DNA of 64,000 nucleotides. Origin: Lepisosteus oculatus. Lineage: Eukaryota > Chordata > Actinopteri > Semionotiformes > Lepisosteidae. A model generated the notes under the pieces. That model ran no database searches. It had not been told where the DNA came from and saw only the letters and a program-made list of their open reading frames with translations. The position numbers and the translations under genes were made by a program. The stretch spans positions 62,232,222 through 62,296,221 of the forward strand of contig NC_090696.1 of the NCBI RefSeq assembly GCF_040954835.1, given 5' to 3'. Positions 37,038 through 47,900 of the stretch are shown here, one piece after another. Positions within the stretch are counted from its first letter, which is position 1, and each line of letters begins with the position of its first letter.

Positions 37038-37282
37038 GGCTTTTAAACCTTTGGAAAATCTGCCTGTCTTGGCTCAAGCCAGTCCTCGACGTACCTTTCC
37101 AGCAGGCACTCCACAGAAGTGCGAGCTGAGTAAAGTCTCTCTAAAGGTGGGGAAGAAGACCCTGAACTCCCAGCCCTGCCTGGTTCTCCTGCGCCAGCAC
37201 AGCATGCGCTTCGGGGCACAAAGTAGCAGCCCTTTCTTCTGTAGAAACAACCCCCACCCGCGGAGAGTCCGCCACATGAAAG
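37038..37282 (+). CDS. C4orf17: C4orf17-like exon 1 (as found)
   Basis: Follows the acceptor TTTCAG at 37032-37037; ends ATGAAAG before donor GTTAGT. Open throughout. The only in-frame ATG before the conserved RRVRHMKG block is at 37204; 37038-37203 is either 5' UTR or coding joined to an unseen exon. Confidence 0.65.
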
Positions 37283-40200
37283 GTTAGTCAGCCCCACCCC
37301 ACCTTGTGCCAGCCACACTGGCTGTAAAGGGAACATTGAAGAGTCCAAAGACCTACACTGGTAACGTTTCGCGCTTCCCTGTAGCAAACAGTAACGCTAA
37401 CACCTGCGCAAACATCTGTTGACATCATGTGGGCTATACAGTATCTGATAGTATAACTCACCTCTTATGAAGGGAGAGAGCAAAAACAGAAAAAAGCAGG
37501 GAATTACAAATTGGTATGATTTTCTTTCCTAAGATTTGAATTAAAATGTCAAAATAAGTTCACAATACAAAAACATTTTGCTAATTGGTTAATGCATTGA
37601 CTTCAGTGATGGAAATATGTGTATGCACTCACATCTAGTGAAAAATACACATTTAAATACAATATACTCAACATTACTTGCTTGTAATTAATCCTTTTTG
37701 GGTTAACTAGCGGTTTTTAAGGAGCTGAATAACCTTGGTTTCGTAGGATATTTGATAATGAAATTATCAAACTAAATTTTCCGTTCCAGGCCTGAATGAC
37801 ATTCCAATTTGCACTGTGAATGATGAGGGCTATGGTCAGACGACACAGTACTGCTTGGGAAAGCCCATGTCACCTGAGAAATACCTTATATTGCAATGCA
37901 AAATCCCCAGCAGTGCAATGGGAACTCCCACCTCTTGCACAAGAGATACCATCAGTGGTCTGCAGCTCTTCCCATTCAAAGAGATGGATTTGCCTTCCCT
38001 GCAGTTATGTAAGTCATAAAAAGTGTAATATTTTACAAGTACACCATATGGAATGACTGATTTCACTTGGTAGGAATTAAGCCGAAAGTGAATCTAGACC
38101 AGTGATGGAACACATTAAGTGGAGTGAATTGCATGACATCACATCTAAATGCAATGATGAATTTTCTCAAAGGTCTGATTCTCATTAGCTTTTAACATTA
38201 TCTGTCTGAAATGGTGAGTCTCCTAGAAAATATATTTTTTTAACTTGTGAGTTTATCATGTAATCCTGTCTGAGTGATGATGGAATGTTTCCCATGCTCG
38301 TGTACTTTATTACTAAGAAATAAGTAAATGATCTATAGTTCCTGTCTAATATGAAGGGAATTCAAATATAAACTGCAGTGACATACTGTGCAATGCAATC
38401 ATAGAGTAAACATCTGTATTGGATCCCAGTGGCCAGAAGCACAATTAAGAGCAACTATTAACCATCTTTTAATAGACAGTGTGTCTTAAAGTCGCTTCTG
38501 TGCATAAATAGAAGTTCTTAACTGACGTTCATGGGAGATAACAAGAGGCAAAGCCAATTCTGTCCAGCTGTTTTAAATCATAATCTTTACAGACTTTCAT
38601 GATATACAACTACATACAATAGATCTCAAACAAACACCTCTTCTCACATTTGTTTTGCATATGGTACATCCAGCCTCCATTGCTTCAATCCATCAATGGT
38701 CCCCTTGCAATTTTTACTAAGCTTGAACAGTACTGAGCTAGAACTTGTTTAGAAGGATACAGATTTTTATTTTTCAGAAGTGGAAAAAATGTCCACTTCT
38801 TCCACAATTTTATTTCTAGACTAACATTAGACTCATAGATTAGGTGGTTGTACAAGTAATGAGAGGCAAATAGTCTGCTGTTGGTCCCTAAACTCAAATA
38901 AGTTCATGAGAGCTACTCCTTCACTGATAACCAACATGACCAAAGCTTATGCTGAATTAAGGAAACCGCATATGCTAGTAAAAGTCTTGCTTCATCTCAA
39001 ACCTTTAACTATACTACAAAAACACCACTTTGTGATGAGTATAATGTTAGAGCTCGATGACCCTAGGTCATGTTTTGAATCTTCCTCTTGATTTAACGAC
39101 ATAAAAGGCTTATTTATAAAACAAACTGAGTGCTGGAATAAATGATAACTACTTGGTAAGGGGTCATGTTTTGACACTCGTTCCAGGAAATTTAACCGAT
39201 GTCACATTCGACACGGAGTTTAACGTAATTGGCAATTCAACAAAAACAAATAAGACAAAGGATGTTGGACACCCCAGCTTCAAATGGCAAAAAGTCATCA
39301 GCAATGTTGTTAAAAAGCAAAAGGATGACATTTGTGTCTTTATCACATGTTAACGAAGTGTCAGAAGCCTGGAGAGAGGAACTGAGAGACCTAGCAGAGA
39401 AGGCAGGACTGCTCAATCCAACAAAACCTGAAAGAGGTGAATATGTATAGTTTTTAAGGGCTCTCATCTTTTTTTCTGTATAAAAAGTAGAACCTTTCTT
39501 AACTGATTAGCGAACTAACTTTCTTAATTGATGTGATCAGCTGAGCACAATCTGGACATCAGCTTCAAAGTACAGGAAACCATATTCTGCCACCATCGTA
39601 GTCATCTAATTCTTTTTACTATCATTCTTTTTTCCCCCTTTTCTACAAAAGATTTTTGTACAAAACATAAGGCAAATTCCAATAATCCAGACTTGAATAA
39701 TGCAAATCAGAAGAATAAAATGCCATTACTTTAGAGTTGCCAGAATATATTCTTTGCTTATATAACTCTCTCCCAAATGAGTAACACTGGATTATAAGTG
39801 ATCTATGTACAGTATGCCTATGAAAAGGCCCCGTTGTTCAGTCTCTCCAGGTAGTGGCACAGCTTCATCAACACGTTCTGGGTCCCAACAATCCAGCCCT
39901 CTGATTGGACGAAATGGCTCAAGGGAAGAGGAAGTAAATTTGAATCAGGAATTGCTGGTGAGCACTTTTGATCAAATTGTGTGTCCACCGTCCACATGTG
40001 TGCCATGTGCTTTCTACCTGTATACACAGAGTGGTAACAAATAGGAATGTTCAGTGTAAAGCAAAGAGAAGACATTGTCCACAATATTTCAAAAAGCTAA
40101 AAATAGAGAAATACTAAAAGCCTGTGATCCACCGGTATCATATTAATAGAATTATCATTATAGATTTATTAAGAGTTTCATTGAACCAAAGACATGCTAT

Positions 40201-43133
40201 TGAATATAATTGAGTTTATATTTTATTTCCCTTCTGTAAAAACTTTTTTGGAAAAAGGTGGTTCCAGATTAACTCTTTAACAATTTTCCCTGCAAGCCAC
40301 TGGTAAGGCCTGTCTAATATGTCTTATATTTTGTTTCTAGTCTCTGAGCTCTAAATATCATGACAGTTAAGTACCTGGTACTGTAATTAAGTTGAAATGT
40401 TTGAGTTGTTTGATTTGGATCTCAAAACGCAAATGGTTTTAACCATCAAAAATCAGAGTTAATTGGTCAAAAACTTTATAGCTTAGTTTACTCTTTACTC
40501 ATTGCTATTATTATACTGTAATTATTAATAATTAGTAATGTGCATGATCATTTTCCTTGCCCTTTTCTTTTCTATACCTTCAATGCATAGATCATTGACA
40601 TGCTATGCCAGATACTCCAGACAGACACCATTGCAGCTGTTCAACACTGGCTTCTGACTGCAGGCCAGAGAGGTAGGGTGAAACTTCAGACCACTTTACT
40701 TTACAGAGTTTACAGATTCTGACTGACAGATTAGTATAACAAACAATAAAAAGGTATTGGCATATGTTGAAAAGGGTTTCAAACATCTTTAGAAAAAGAT
40801 GTTTAAAAAATGTAATTGAACCTTATTTAGATTTCAACACATTGCCACCGTGAAAATCTGGTTTCAGCAGGGACACCAGAACCTCACAGAGATGAGACCA
40901 GATGAAAAGGTGCAAAAAATGGAGACATTTTTGAGTACATTTAACAGAACATCAGAAATGAGTTTCTAATTTTGTCAGTTTTCCTAATTGTGTTTTATTC
41001 AATATCTTATATTTACAGGTGAATTAATTTACTAATATAGTCATAGTAACCTATCATAATCTATATTTCCTTTTTGTGTGGAATCCTGAATATTGGAATT
41101 AAACATCTGTTATTCAGGAATAACACTCCAATTGTAGCTACAGTGTCACGGATGTCGGAAAGGACGAACCGTAGAATGGCAGGAGAGCGAAAAGACCCTC
41201 TGCGTAGCAGCGAGACGGGGGTTAGCCCGGGCTCAGCTGTTCAGGGAATGCCGTATAGAAACCTATGCCCTCAGGTAGCGGACGTGGGGCGACCTGGAGC
41301 TAGGCAGGTCTCAGGACATCCGAACGTCAATGCTGAGCCAAGGCAGACTGAAAGATCCGGAAATATATAGCCCCAGAGAGAGAGAAACACAGGGAGGACA
41401 GCAAAGAACCGGAAATGAGAGACAGGACAGAGAAGGAGCGCCCTCTGGCTCCAGAGGGCGTGACATACAGAATTTGTAGAGATATTATTGATCATCATTT
41501 TTTACCCATGCCCACACACATCATAGTCTATTTTTTTTTGGAAAAATATGCTTCTTTCTCTCTACTGTTGAACGTCATTTGCTAATATCTGCTGTTGGGT
41601 GTCGATGATGTTGCTGGTTTCCATGCCCATGCTTACATAAGCGCAAAATGTGACAAATCAACAAATCATGTTGGCAACCACAGCAGAGCAATGTATTCCT
41701 CCCCATGAATGTCTAACGTTCCCTGTTTCAGAAAAGGAGCTGGTGCTGAACATCATTCGTGCAGCCATAGGTAAAGAGGGTTTTCATCTAAAGAAAAGCT
41801 CAGAGGAGAATCAGGTGGTTTTAGTGGAACTTGAGTCTCGCTCTTCAGTCTCTCGATCACCCTCTATTTATGGAGCTCCAAGCAGCAGGTATTGAAATCT
41901 TTGAATCCCAAGCACAATCACCACAGGCAACCAACAAGTTCTGTGTCAGTCGCCTATGAGCCTAAAATGAAAGTATCTGCATTTCAGGGCAATATACAGT
42001 GCCTTCTTTTATCCTCTATTTCCATGTCTTTGTTGTCTAATATTTTGCATGGATGCATGCTTATTACTTTGTATGACATATAGGGTAGAAATATATAAAT
42101 CCAATAAAAGACTTGTTTTGCTGTATTTAAAATACCTCCAATAACATAACCTTTTCCCCAGCAGTGTACAATTTAATGATGTATAAGAATCTAAAACTTA
42201 ATTAAAAATTAATTAAATTTTCTTTGCTTTTCTTTTAACAGACTATATCCTTCTCAAATCCTAAGCTGTGATTCAGGTAAAACTTGAATATTCCTAAAGT
42301 ATGTATAATTCATATGTAAATTTCACACACAGTTAATTACACTAAAATTATCCAAATTATTTTTTTCTATTAGTTTAAGATCCCTCTTTTAAGAGGTTTG
42401 TTCTAAATGGTAACTAATTACATTTTTAATTGTCTCATCATTCTGATACTCTCATGCTGCTCTTGATTTAAAGTGATGTCATTTTATGTGATCTCCGCAT
42501 TTTGAGATTAGAGTTACCATCGTGGCTGGCAAAAAAAAACATGATATTCACCTGATTTAAAGAGGAAGTATTTCTTTAACAAAAAATAGGATCGCCGATT
42601 TTTAGATCGCCAATAGAATCCCCTTGTTACAAACCCTCCCAATGTGGAAACACCATTTGTGTTTTTCGTGTCTTGGAGCACTGCCTTGAACCCTGCAACC
42701 GCACACGGGAACAAATGATAACAGAGGTTCAACACTGATTGGAGGAGAGATGAGTCTCTTACACAAACTCAATCCTGCAAGTACCCATGAGGCCACAGAA
42801 ACACTTTTATCCTGAAAAAATAAGCAGCAGAGAAGAATGAAGTAAAATATTCACTTAAAAAATGGTCTGTGTTTTTAAGGGAAAACGGAAAACTCCAGGA
42901 AGCATACAGAGAGGTCGTCATCGGCAACTACACAAGATAGCTGTACCACCGAAAGGCAGACAAACCCGAGAACGCTGACCAGCCCAAGCATCTGCAACCT
43001 GACATTAAATAAAAAGGTTGTATTCCGTTACAGCAAGAAACTGACATCACCTCATGACCGCGCGGCAGCATTTCAGGCCCTGAGGAAAGCAGAGGAATGC
43101 ACACAAAAAAGTGGTTCAAAGCCAACCTCTTGA
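37204..43133 (+). CDS. C4orf17: C4orf17-like protein of unknown function (gene span)
   Basis: Homologue of mammalian C4orf17, whose function is not known to me. Exons 37038-37282, 37790-38008, 39278-39436, 39842-39957, 40591-40672, 41732-41888, 42242-42276 and 42880-43133 join in frame. From ATG 37204 they encode 366 residues, near the 359 of human. Two conserved blocks support the call: PHPRRVRHMKGLNDIPICTV near the N-terminus, and the helical LNQELLIIDMLCQILQ...VQHWLL. Between them lies a Ser-rich linker; the tail is basic and polar. No signal peptide or membrane segment is seen. The frame is open upstream of 37204 to the acceptor at 37037, so an upstream start exon is possible. Neighbours TRMT10A and MTTP match the human order. 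Confidence 0.75.
37790..38008 (+). CDS. C4orf17: C4orf17-like exon 2
   Basis: 219 nt encoding GLNDIPICTVNDEGYG to FKEMDLPSLQL plus one base; acceptor TTCCAG, donor GTAAGT. Contains the family's most conserved stretch, IPICTVND. Confidence 0.8.
38749..38838. repeat. Unnamed ~90 bp dispersed repeat, copy 2
   Basis: Matches 14023-14110 over GATTTTTATTTTTCA and AAAAAATGTCCACTTC, and more loosely to about 90 bp. No ends or coding capacity defined. Confidence 0.5.
39278..39436 (+). CDS. C4orf17: C4orf17-like exon 3 (acceptor inferred)
   Basis: With the acceptor CCCCAG at 39272-39277, the exon gives SSNGKKSSAMLLK to AGLLNPTKPER in frame with both neighbours. The more pyrimidine-rich acceptor at 39184 would place a stop at the junction. 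The boundary therefore rests on frame logic. Confidence 0.55.
39842..39957 (+). CDS. C4orf17: C4orf17-like exon 4
   Basis: 116 nt, Ser-rich SPGSGTASSTRSGSQQSS, then EEEVNLNQELL; donor GTGAGC. An acceptor 9 bases later (exon from 39851) would also keep frame. Confidence 0.65.
40591..40672 (+). CDS. C4orf17: C4orf17-like exon 5
   Basis: 82 nt encoding IIDMLCQILQTDTIAA then VQHWLLTAGQR; aligns with the LAKLCSILHTDSL...LQWLL helix of mammals. Acceptor ATAG, donor GTAGGG. Confidence 0.75.
41144..41465. mobile_element. Short inverted-repeat element (MITE-like)
   Basis: 322 bp bounded by TGTCACG and CGTGACA, GC-richer than its surroundings. Just inside the right end is a perfect palindrome of CGCCCTCTGG and CCAGAGGGCG separated by two bases (41439-41460). 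No protein-coding frame of note. Confidence 0.55.
41732..41888 (+). CDS. C4orf17: C4orf17-like exon 6
   Basis: Opens with EKELVLNIIRAAIG, continuing the helical block, then HLKKSSEENQVVLVELESRS to APSS; donor GTATTG. A stronger-looking donor inside (GTAAAG after AAIG) is an alternative end. Confidence 0.65.
42242..42276 (+). CDS. C4orf17: C4orf17-like exon 7 (35-nt microexon)
   Basis: 35 nt between a good acceptor (CTTTTAACAG) and donor GTAAAA, encoding LYPSQILSCDS. It bridges the phases of exons 6 and 8. Confidence 0.5.
42880..43133 (+). CDS. C4orf17: C4orf17-like exon 8 and stop
   Basis: Open for 83 codons, from KTENSRKHTERSSS to KSGSKPTS, with TGA at 43131-43133. Basic and Ser/Thr-rich. 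Similarity to the mammalian C-terminus is weak, so the call rests on frame and position. Confidence 0.5.
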
Positions 43134-43578
43134 ATATTATGAAATGAAGACCTAAAAAAATACTGGAGTAAAGGAAAAACATCTCACTCTAAACATCATT
43201 TTTTGGAAGCCATTTTATTTTGATGGATAGCAACATCTGAGTTTAGATTTAGATTTGCGTTTTACTTCTTCCATGACAAGTGCTATGCTACATATATAGT
43301 GCCAGCCCCCAAACCAAATATTTATGAACTCATACAGACATGGTCATACGAACTGGGAAACCTTGGCAAAACAATGCTCTGAGTAGAAAATATTCTTTCT
43401 TAGAACTCATTCAAAGCATCGAAACCATGTTAAAAATAGCTGCATCCATATTATCTTAAATGCAAATTATTTTATCAGTGATGAAATTCAAATAACATAT
43501 CATAGGCTATAGAAGAATTCTGGCAGAAATAGAACATATTCTTATTTGAGCTTTTGTTCCCCAGTATTTTTAATTTGA

Positions 43579-43584
43579 AATAAA
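43579..43584 (+). terminator. C4orf17: C4orf17-like gene poly(A) signal candidate
   Basis: AATAAA about 450 bases after the stop, just before a SINE insertion. First clear hexamer after the coding end. Confidence 0.4.
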
Positions 43585-43589
43585 CCTTC

Positions 43590-43890
43590 TTGGGCAGTAT
43601 GGTGGCACAGCTGTTACTACTGCTGCCTTGCAGCACTGGGGCCCCAGCCTGAGACCTGGGGTGATCTCTGTGTGGAGTTTGTCTGTTCTCCCCCAGGTGC
43701 TCCAGTTTCCTCCCACACTCCAAGGACATACTGATAAGTTTAGTGGCTTCTGGGAAAATTAGGCCTAGGTGTGAGTGTGTGTATATCTGTGTCTCTGTCT
43801 GGCTTATGATGCCTGTTGCTTGCCAAGATAGGCTCTGGCTCTTCCATGACCCTAAATTGGAAGAAGGGGTTAGAAGGGGGTGAATGGATC
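43590..43890 (+). mobile_element. tRNA-derived SINE, family A, copy 3
   Basis: Full-length type: GGTGGCACAGCTGTTACTAC head, CTCCCACACTCC in the body, tail ending GGGTGAATGGA. It lies in the gap between the convergent C4orf17-like and TRMT10A genes. Confidence 0.75.
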
Positions 43891-43965
43891 ATCCTTTTCT
43901 ACTACTTTATAGTCAACAACTTTATAAGTAATATCTCAGCAGTATCCCATATAGATTAAAAATGT

Positions 43966-43971
43966 TTTATT
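43966..43971 (-). terminator. TRMT10A: TRMT10A poly(A) signal candidate
   Basis: AATAAA on the - strand about 700 bases after the TRMT10A stop; gives a transcript end close to, but not overlapping, the C4orf17-like gene. Confidence 0.4.
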
Positions 43972-44672
43972 TTCAGAATATTATTGTATATTTCTCTTCT
44001 GCATGGCAGAATGCTTACTTTTTATGCAGTTTTGATTATTATGAAGGTGGATATTTACAATATAAAAAATGTTCAGGACTGATGTCAAGAAAATAACAGG
44101 TTTAAAACAACCAATAGGCTCATTGATATATTGCCTGTAACATGGCTTAATTATATATGGCAATTGGGAATACATCATAACCTTAGCTATCACTGTACTC
44201 AAAATTACTTCAAGAATAACTGGAAGAAGTCTTTTCTGTGACTTAAGCCAATGTCTTTGTTGTACACTGTACAAGCAAGTTCTTAACATAAATTGGCAGT
44301 ATTAAAATAACACAAATTACATACAAATAATTTTAAAGAGAGGTTAAACAAATCAATCATTTTAAGTTAAAAATCAAAGATAAATGGAACCACAACACTT
44401 CAGCACCTTTGCAGAAGATCCAAAAGAAGATAAATTCTTTTGCTTGCATGTACAGGAAATTCATGGCCCATGAATGCATATATTAAAAATCAGGTATAAG
44501 GCAGGTCAACAAATGCACTACAGGCACCACACATTTTGTTGCTCGTGTTCCTTAATTCATGTCACAAACAAAAAAATAGCCCCTCATTCTGTAGATTCAG
44601 TAAATACAACTCTGTGAATATCTGCTACTTATTGAAAAAGAAAATGTTCAGGGTCTCTATAGCGTTGTTTGC

Positions 44673-44977
44673 CTATGCTGCGGTTCCTTCCCTGGGTGAC
44701 TCTTCCGAATTGTTGCGGCTCACTTCCTCGTAGCTCTGGTCTTGTTTTCCTTGTTTGCTCTGCACATCAGCGTCAGAGTTTGGTGCGACAGTGTTGCCTG
44801 TTTCTGAGTCACTGTCCGAGTCGAGCGACTCCTGCTCTTCGCCTTTGTCCGGAGAGGTGTCCTGAGCCAGGCTGCCCTCATGTCCCACTGGCACTGCCCC
44901 TTTCCGCTGAGGCAGGACGGTGAAGAAGGCCTCCTTCCAGTCTTTCTTCTCCAAGTACGCCAGTATGATCTCAAACA
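44673..44977 (-). CDS. TRMT10A: TRMT10A last coding exon
   Basis: [19 protein letters not shown], then LPQRKGA and an acidic low-complexity tail (SDSDSETG), TAG at 44675-44673. The tail is poorly conserved in the family. Confidence 0.95.
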
Positions 44978-47900
44978 CTGTAAGAGAAGAATCCCCTTGT
45001 CACTCGCACGTGCATGGGTGGCGACCTAACTGACTCGGGAGTTCATGTTGACTCATCGTTTTCCTACACCAGACACTGGTAAGAAGCAACAGAAAAGCCT
45101 TTAATAAACTGAAAACGTAGAGTGTGAAAAAAGTAGAATTTAAATAAAAGTAAACAAGATTAACAATCCTTTTGTGGGACTACACTTAAAATACTGAGTG
45201 TACAATCGATTATCACACTTTGACAACCCTCGTCCAGTAGAGCACTAGTGTTTCCTGGTATTCAGTATAGCTAGTCTCTGAGGAATTTACCGTTATTGGA
45301 TTAAGCATGTACTTCATTAGGGGGAATTAACATGCTCATTTACCATTCAAGGCTACCAATAAAATCTGCAGAATAATAGCTTTTCATGATTGGGCTTCAG
45401 GCCCCTGCACTATGAAAAGGGCTTTTTTGCCCCTAGAAAAGTACAAAAAACGCAACCAGAATCATTCCTAGATAGGATGACCTATTTCTCATCGGGTTTT
45501 AGATTGTGAGAGGGCCTGATACAAATATTTGCAAAGTGAAACCAAAGAAATGTTTTATGATCATCATCAGAGAAGGCAGAAGTGATGAGGAAGTGTGGGA
45601 AACAAGCCAGCCATTTTCACACAGCTAATTCAGTAGGACACTTTGAGAAATGTCTCGATGGAATTCAAATCAAATGACATTCTTGTTCTTCCATGCACAA
45701 CCTTTTATTTTTGTTCATTTTTTGGTACCTAAATACTATTTGCAGTAATAACGGTAAATCAGGAACTCTGAGGGTATGCGAGTTTCCATCCATTAATAGA
45801 AATGATAAGAGGAATTAAAAGTATGGCTTTGCAAATTCTACACTGCAATATGCAGTGGGACATCTCACCATGGTTAACTGCCAAAACCTTTCGGCTGTTC
45901 ATCTTCACAAAGTTGCAAAGCGGAAGCTGAGCATGGTTGATCCCCAGGTCCTGAGCCTTCTGATAGGTAATTCCCTGTGACAAAGGTCAAGGTTAAGCTT
46001 GTAATAAACTGATGTAGAAGACCTATACTCCATGCTAAAAAGAGAAGAAAAGAAACACAACGTTTTGGCTGTGGAGCCTTCTTTGGGTGTGTGAAGAAGA
46101 CCCAAAGACACCTGAAGAAGGCTCCACAGCCGAAACATTGTTTATTTTCTTTTCTATTTAGTATGGAATAAACTTTTACTTTGCAGCCTACGCATACTGA
46201 TGCAGCTTCCTACTTGACCTATACTCAGTCAAATGAAGTGTTCTGAATTTTTGGGGTTTTTTCCCCCAACATACCACCTTTTTAAAATGAAATTAGCACT
46301 CATTGCATCTAGGTAACCACGTCAGACGTCTCAGCCAATAAATGTAGAAAAAACATGCACAATCATATGCGAATAAGCTAAACTGCAGTTCACTGACTGA
46401 TCTGTTGCTAAACTGCAGAACAGAAATACAAGTTAAAGGGATACTGCAAAGCTATTTTTATATTTTGAGGTTAGAAACCTAAAAAAAAAACAGCCTAACA
46501 CAAGTGTAAGGAAGATCACAGAGGGCCAGATAAAGTTTTAAAGATTTTGTTGATGGCAGCTCACGTGAATAGTACCTTATGGTGATTGTGGTCCACAAGT
46601 CCTCCAATAACATAAGCTTTTGACTCCTCCAGCTCCTGTAGCACATTTGGCGAGTCAGATGTTAAATACACCAGATCTTCTTTGTTCAAGATTTCACTGA
46701 AATGCTCCGACTTGATGTTGATGTCCTTAGTGATGCATAGATAAGAGATCCTGATTAACAACTGCTACATAAGAGACAAGCTATTTATCTCTAAGCTTTA
46801 TGATCTTCAAGATCTTGTTTCTTAACAATGTAATAGTATAGAAATAGAACGAAATATACTTTTTTGATTAAGTTAACAAGTATGCATTTAACTCAAGTCT
46901 TGACTTGTTAAATTTATTTAACTGAAATAACATCCTGCACAACTTTGTCACTTATAGAAACTAATCCAAGGGTAGCCTTTAAAACCCACATGCTCGTGAC
47001 TCTCCGAGAACAGGGTTTTGAAGCAAAGGAAGAACACATGAAAATGGACATGAGAGGTGAGAGCAAGTGCAAATGAAAGGAAATCTCGGGGATAACTTAT
47101 CGTATTTATCTACTAAAAGCGAAAATCAATTTCTAATACTCTTATTGAACTAAATAAAAATATTTCACCATTTATACTGCATCCAATTCATCTGCCTACA
47201 TAAATGGAACATTTTATGTACACCACACCACAGAAAACCTAAGACATTCAGTAGCAAAAACAGTTTTCATCGGCCCAGTTAATCTTTTATTTTATTTTCT
47301 TTCACACTAAATGCAGCAGTCATTCTAACAGTACCACAAAGCCTACATTTGTAACAAAGAAAAATATCCTACCTTCCAATTAACCCATCCTTTGTTGCTT
47401 TCGTCCATGTTCTGTTTTAACTGTCCACCGTGGCTGGTGAGATAAAACTGAAGGAAATGTGAATGACCTTTGTTATGGATTTGCATTTAAATTTAATTTA
47501 AAATTCTCAATAATAGGATTCTTTAATATCTGAATATTAAGACAGACTAATGCATTACCACCAGGGTTTTGATTATTGTACTGCTTTAATGTCTTCTAAA
47601 AAATGCTGCATATGTTCACTGGATTAATAGGATGAAAAGAGCTATATTAATATAAGCAAATAATGGCAAAAACAACTACCATCAACTATTGTTGGTGGTG
47701 TCCCTTATAATTAATAATCTTCAGTACACTGGCAGCATCTCAGAACATTTAAAAAACAAAAAAATACATAATTTTTGTCATGCAGATACCATTTTTATTA
47801 GTTGAAAAGGTTAATGAATTTAGTCCACATTTGGCATTATTCATGTTTGAGTATAATGCAGTACATTAAAGTCAAGTCTGAGACTGGCCCACAATCTCCT

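Larger units (their letters stand above)
37283..42879 (+). other. C4orf17: C4orf17-like gene introns: contents
   Basis: Introns are 37283-37789, 38009-39277, 39437-39841, 39958-40590, 40673-41731, 41889-42241 and 42277-42879. They hold a second copy of the ~90 bp repeat (38749-38838) and a short inverted-repeat element (41144-41465). Other parts are AT-rich with nothing recognised. Confidence 0.65.

Noticed and set aside
40868-40910. Possible extra C4orf17 exon after acceptor GTTTCAG
   Set aside because: In the required phase it hits TGA before its donor, and skipping it keeps frame between exons 5 and 6.
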